A DNA stretch of 8,953 nt from a bacterium. GTDB taxonomy: Bacteria > Thermosulfidibacterota > Thermosulfidibacteria > Thermosulfidibacterales > Thermosulfidibacteraceae. Under the pieces are notes generated by a model. It was given only the letters and a program-made list of their open reading frames with translations, was not told the DNA's origin and ran no database searches. The DNA lies in NCBI GenBank assembly GCA_027022065.1, contig JALVZS010000114.1:1-8953 (forward strand), in the 5' to 3' direction. A program made the position numbers and the translations under genes. Below are positions 6,375 through 8,953 of the stretch, piece by piece (positions within the stretch are counted from its first letter, which is position 1; every line of letters begins with the position of its first letter).

Positions 6375-7652
6375 ATGAGCAGAATAGCGGTGATAGGTGC
6401 CCAGTGGGGGGATGAGGGAAAGGGTAAGGTCGTGGACTTTTTGGCTGAGGGTATGGATGTTGTTGCAAGGTATTCAGGAGGGCCCAATGCGGGCCATACG
6501 GTTATCATAAATGGCACAAAGTACATACTGCACCTAATTCCATCCGGTATTCTAAGGAAGGGTACCACTTGTGTTATGGGAAATGGTATGGTGGTGGATC
6601 CTGAATCCCTTCTGGAAGAGATGGAGCAGTTGAGGTCTTTGGGGGTTTACATAGGGGAAAACCTGCTTATTAGCGAAAGCGCCCATGTGATAATGCCCTA
6701 CCACAAGAAGCTTGATGCCCTTAACGAGCGGGTGAAAGGGAAAAAACAGATAGGAACCACGCTGAGGGGGATTGGCCCTGCCTATTCCGATAAGGCTTCA
6801 AGGATTGGTATAAGGATGTGCGAGCTTCTGGATAGAGATGTGTTGAGGGAGAAGCTTGAGTTTAATCTCAAGCTCAAAAATACACTTATAGAGCACTTCT
6901 TTGGAGAGAGGGGATACTCCTTTGATGAGCTTTATGAGAAGGCTATTTCCTGGGGTGAAGAGCTGAAGCCCTTTATTAAAAATACAACCTCCTTTATGAA
7001 GGAAGCTGTGTCCAGTGGGAAAAGCATCCTTTATGAAGGGGCTCAGGGCACCATGCTTGATATAGATCACGGCACATATCCCTATGTAACCTCTTCCAAT
7101 CCCACCATTGGTGGTATTTCTACTGGATTGGGTGTTCCTCCCACCGCCGTTGATCAGGTGGTTGGGGTGGTTAAAGCCTACACCACCAGGGTAGGCGGTG
7201 GCCCGTTTCCTACGGAGGAAACAGGAGCTATTGGGGATGAGCTGAGGAATAAAGGTGGTGAGTATGGGGCCACCACTGGAAGACCTAGAAGATGCGGCTG
7301 GCTGGATCTCGTTGCCTTGAAATACGCAGCCTGGGTAAACGGCCTAAATTACATAGCCGTTACAAAGCTGGATGTGCTTGATGGCTTTGATACCATAAAG
7401 GTCTGTGTTGCCTATGAAATTGACGGGGAGATAACAGAGGAGTTCCCCACAAACCACGTGAGCTTTATGAAGGCAAAGCCTGTATACAAGGAGCTTCCTG
7501 GATGGTCCGGATCTGTTAAAGGAATATCGGATAGAAACAAGCTTCCCAAAGAGGCTGTTAACTATGTGAACTTTATTGCGGAAAACATGGGGGTTAAGGT
7601 TCTTCTTGTCTCTACAGGGGCGGAGAGAAGGGAAACGGTGGTATTTGAGTAG
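6375..7652 (+). CDS. purA: Adenylosuccinate synthase
   Basis: The 425-residue enzyme joins IMP and aspartate with GTP to make adenylosuccinate, the committed step to AMP in the cytoplasm. All diagnostic motifs are visible: WGDEGKGK (11-18) with catalytic Asp13 and the GTP-binding glycine loop, GHT (40-42) with catalytic His41, GTTLRGIGPAYSDK (127-140) for IMP, EGAQGTMLDIDHGTYP (221-236), TTGRPRRCGWLD (300-311), TKLDVLDG (330-337) for the guanine base, and STGAERRE (413-420) at the C-terminus. Length is normal. The ATG follows the hisZ stop with no gap; GGAGG (6365-6369) lies 5 bases upstream inside the hisZ end, so the two are probably translationally coupled. Its TAG shares its last base with the GTG of the next gene. 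Placement beside hisZ and serA fits coordinated purine, histidine and one-carbon supply. Confidence 0.97.
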   Translation: MSRIAVIGAQWGDEGKGKVVDFLAEGMDVVARYSGGPNAGHTVIINGTKYILHLIPSGILRKGTTCVMGNGMVVDPESLLEEMEQLRSLGVYIGENLLISESAHVIMPYHKKLDALNERVKGKKQIGTTLRGIGPAYSDKASRIGIRMCELLDRDVLREKLEFNLKLKNTLIEHFFGERGYSFDELYEKAISWGEELKPFIKNTTSFMKEAVSSGKSILYEGAQGTMLDIDHGTYPYVTSSNPTIGGISTGLGVPPTAVDQVVGVVKAYTTRVGGGPFPTEETGAIGDELRNKGGEYGATTGRPRRCGWLDLVALKYAAWVNGLNYIAVTKLDVLDGFDTIKVCVAYEIDGEITEEFPTNHVSFMKAKPVYKELPGWSGSVKGISDRNKLPKEAVNYVNFIAENMGVKVLLVSTGAERRETVVFE

Positions 7653-8653
7653 TGTTTCTCTTTGAAAAGGAAACTCCGTATGGCAGGTTCACCATAAGAA
7701 ATTATATAAAGGGTGATGAAGCTCATATTTTAGAGCTTTTCCACACGGTCTTTGGCCACAAAAAATCCTTGGAGCACTGGCGTTGGGAATTTCTTGGCAA
7801 TCCCTGGGGTACCTATATAACCCTTGGATTTATGGATGGTAGCCTTATCTCCCAGTGTGCGGGCGTTCCTGCTGAGCTTTATTACAGGGGAAGAGTGATT
7901 AAGGCACTTCAAGTGGTGGACTGCATGTGCCATCCTAAGTATAGAGCCATTCCCATAATGAAAAAAGGAGCCTTTGTGCTGACTGTTGAAACCTTTTTTA
8001 AGGAGTTTACAGGGTGTGAAAAAGCCCACTATGTTTTTGGCTTTCCCAGCGCAAGACATCACAGGTTGGGGGCTTTGCTTTTGGGATACAAAAAACTCAA
8101 CCCTATACGTGAAGTGGAGTTTAGATTACCCTCTAAAGCGAGACTGAATAGGTACAGGTTTCTTTACAGACTTAAAGAAATAAGTGCCGATGAAGTGTCT
8201 TTGTTAAGGGAGCTTATAGATAGATGGGCGTTGGCTGATGCAGAAAGACTGGGTTTTTGTGTATTTAAAAGCTGGAGATATGTGAAGTGGAGATTTGTTG
8301 AAAAGCCCAACGGCAATTACAGATTTTTTGTCCTTTATACCCTTTTGGGGAAGCCTGTGTCCATTGCTATTTTAGGACTGTACAGGGGGAGAATAATCCT
8401 TTTGGATTTGCTGAATGTGAAATACCTAAATGCTGTGCTTCATCTGCTTTTTATGAAGCTGCAATCTCCCATTAGATTCTGGTTACCTGAAGGATCCTGG
8501 GTCTTAAAAGATATTGATTCAGCTTGTGTGAGTGTCGGGGATCCTGAGATAAAAGCTGTGCCTTCGGGGATAGTTTTCTGTAAGGATGTTTTTGCCTCAG
8601 AGTCTGTTCATTTAGAGTTCTTTTACACCATGGGGGATAGTGATCTTTTCTAG
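7652..8653 (+). CDS. GNAT-type N-acyltransferase-like protein, possibly with two GNAT-like halves
   Basis: The 333-residue product begins at GTG 7652, which overlaps the purA stop by one base. An in-frame stop at 7646-7648 and the lack of another early start make this the only start that keeps the first beta strand. No good ribosome binding site is seen (GGTGG 10 bases upstream is weak), so translation probably depends on purA. Residues 12-150 resemble the GNAT fold of the Acetyltransf_9 type: FTIRNY strand, HWRWEFLGNPWG (42-53), then CHPKYR (93-98) where the acyl-CoA loop should begin. The usual Q/R-x-x-G-x-G/A is replaced by RAIPIMKKGA. A second block, SWRYVKWRFVEKP (207-219), recalls the start of a second GNAT-like half. 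No signal peptide or membrane segment is evident. Sampled lines run 37-45% GC against 47-62% in purA. Its substrate is unknown, and its 3' end overlaps the opposing gene. Confidence 0.65.
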   Translation: MFLFEKETPYGRFTIRNYIKGDEAHILELFHTVFGHKKSLEHWRWEFLGNPWGTYITLGFMDGSLISQCAGVPAELYYRGRVIKALQVVDCMCHPKYRAIPIMKKGAFVLTVETFFKEFTGCEKAHYVFGFPSARHHRLGALLLGYKKLNPIREVEFRLPSKARLNRYRFLYRLKEISADEVSLLRELIDRWALADAERLGFCVFKSWRYVKWRFVEKPNGNYRFFVLYTLLGKPVSIAILGLYRGRIILLDLLNVKYLNAVLHLLFMKLQSPIRFWLPEGSWVLKDIDSACVSVGDPEIKAVPSGIVFCKDVFASESVHLEFFYTMGDSDLF

Positions 8654-8953
8654 ATCTGGGTAGAGGAACTGGAAATTCATAAAGATAAGCCTTTCGGGGA
8701 TAACCCTCTGGCTAGAGATGAAGAATCTTCCCTGTTCGCCCAAAAGCTTAAATAAAGAGGCTGGAATCTTTATCAGGGGCCTCCTGTAGGCTCTGGCAAG
8801 TTCTGCTGCAATATCTTTCTGTCTCACAGGATTGGGAGACACTAAATTTACAACTCCAAGCATTTGATTTTCAATGATAAATTTAACGGCTCGAATTACA
8901 TCCTCCATGTGTATCCACGAGATCCACTGTTCACCGCTTCCCAATACAGCGCT
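8612..8953 (-). CDS. TIGR01777-family SDR/epimerase, C-terminal part only (N-terminus beyond window)
   Basis: The minus-strand frame is open from the window edge (reading SAVLGSGEQW) to a TAA at 8614-8612. Only about 113 C-terminal residues are present. They match the end of the TIGR01777 group of NAD(P)-binding SDR epimerase-like proteins (human SDR39U1 is a relative; older annotations say SulA-like): GSGEQWISWIHMEDV, then a VVNLVSPNPV segment, then the DUF1731-type tail with IPASLFKLLGEQ, SQRVIPERL and FQFLYPDLEKI. After YPDLEKI the tail (TIPHGVKEL) does not follow the usual ALR ending. The biochemical role of the family is poorly defined, though the fold predicts NADP binding in the missing N-terminal half. 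The gene converges on the GNAT-like gene, and the last 42 bases of the two coding regions overlap. Confidence 0.85.
   Translation of the reverse strand, partial: SAVLGSGEQWISWIHMEDVIRAVKFIIENQMLGVVNLVSPNPVRQKDIAAELARAYRRPLIKIPASLFKLLGEQGRFFISSQRVIPERLIFMNFQFLYPDLEKITIPHGVKEL

Noticed and set aside
8640-8660. Possible terminator around the AGATCT palindrome after the GNAT-like gene
   Set aside because: The 6-base palindrome has no GC-rich stem and no T-run, so it is not a credible intrinsic terminator.

Overview
The window looks like a compact chromosomal segment from a Gram-negative bacterium, probably a thermophile. The evidence is tight gene packing with gaps of -1 to 10 bp inside the main operon, strong GGAGG ribosome binding sites, heavy use of AGG/AGA (Arg) and ATA (Ile) codons, Lys/Glu-rich proteins, and an exported multiheme cytochrome c. 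Aquificota, Thermodesulfobacteria or a deep deltaproteobacterial/Nitrospirota relative are all possible. The sequence alone does not settle the lineage.

Left part (1-2260, minus strand): a secreted cytochrome c with five CXXCH haem motifs, cut by the window edge at its C-terminal side, lies downstream of a P1-family (S58, DmpA-like) self-processing peptidase. A possible sigma70-type promoter for the cytochrome overlaps the end of the peptidase gene. A 101-bp divergent intergenic region (2261-2361) separates this pair from the plus-strand operon.

Middle and right part (2362-8653, plus strand): five closely spaced genes form one apparent operon. They encode a class V aminotransferase, D-3-phosphoglycerate dehydrogenase (serA), the HisRS-like regulatory subunit of ATP phosphoribosyltransferase (hisZ), adenylosuccinate synthase (purA) and a GNAT-type acyltransferase-like protein. 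The first four fit one metabolic theme. SerA plus the aminotransferase can supply phosphoserine, and so serine, glycine and one-carbon units. HisZ controls entry of ATP into histidine synthesis, and that pathway releases the purine intermediate AICAR. PurA commits IMP to AMP. The GNAT-like gene has no obvious link to this theme and is visibly more AT-rich.

Right edge (8612-8953, minus strand): the C-terminal part of a TIGR01777-type SDR/epimerase converges on the GNAT-like gene, and the two coding regions overlap by 42 bp at their 3' ends.

I see no tRNA or rRNA gene, CRISPR array, insertion sequence or phage gene, and no gene-free stretch longer than about 100 bp. Most of the window is core metabolism. 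The points worth a second look are the possible change at the peptidase self-cleavage site, the HisZ with an apparent anticodon-binding-like tail, the GNAT-like protein with a weak acyl-CoA motif, and the unidentified redox role of the cytochrome.
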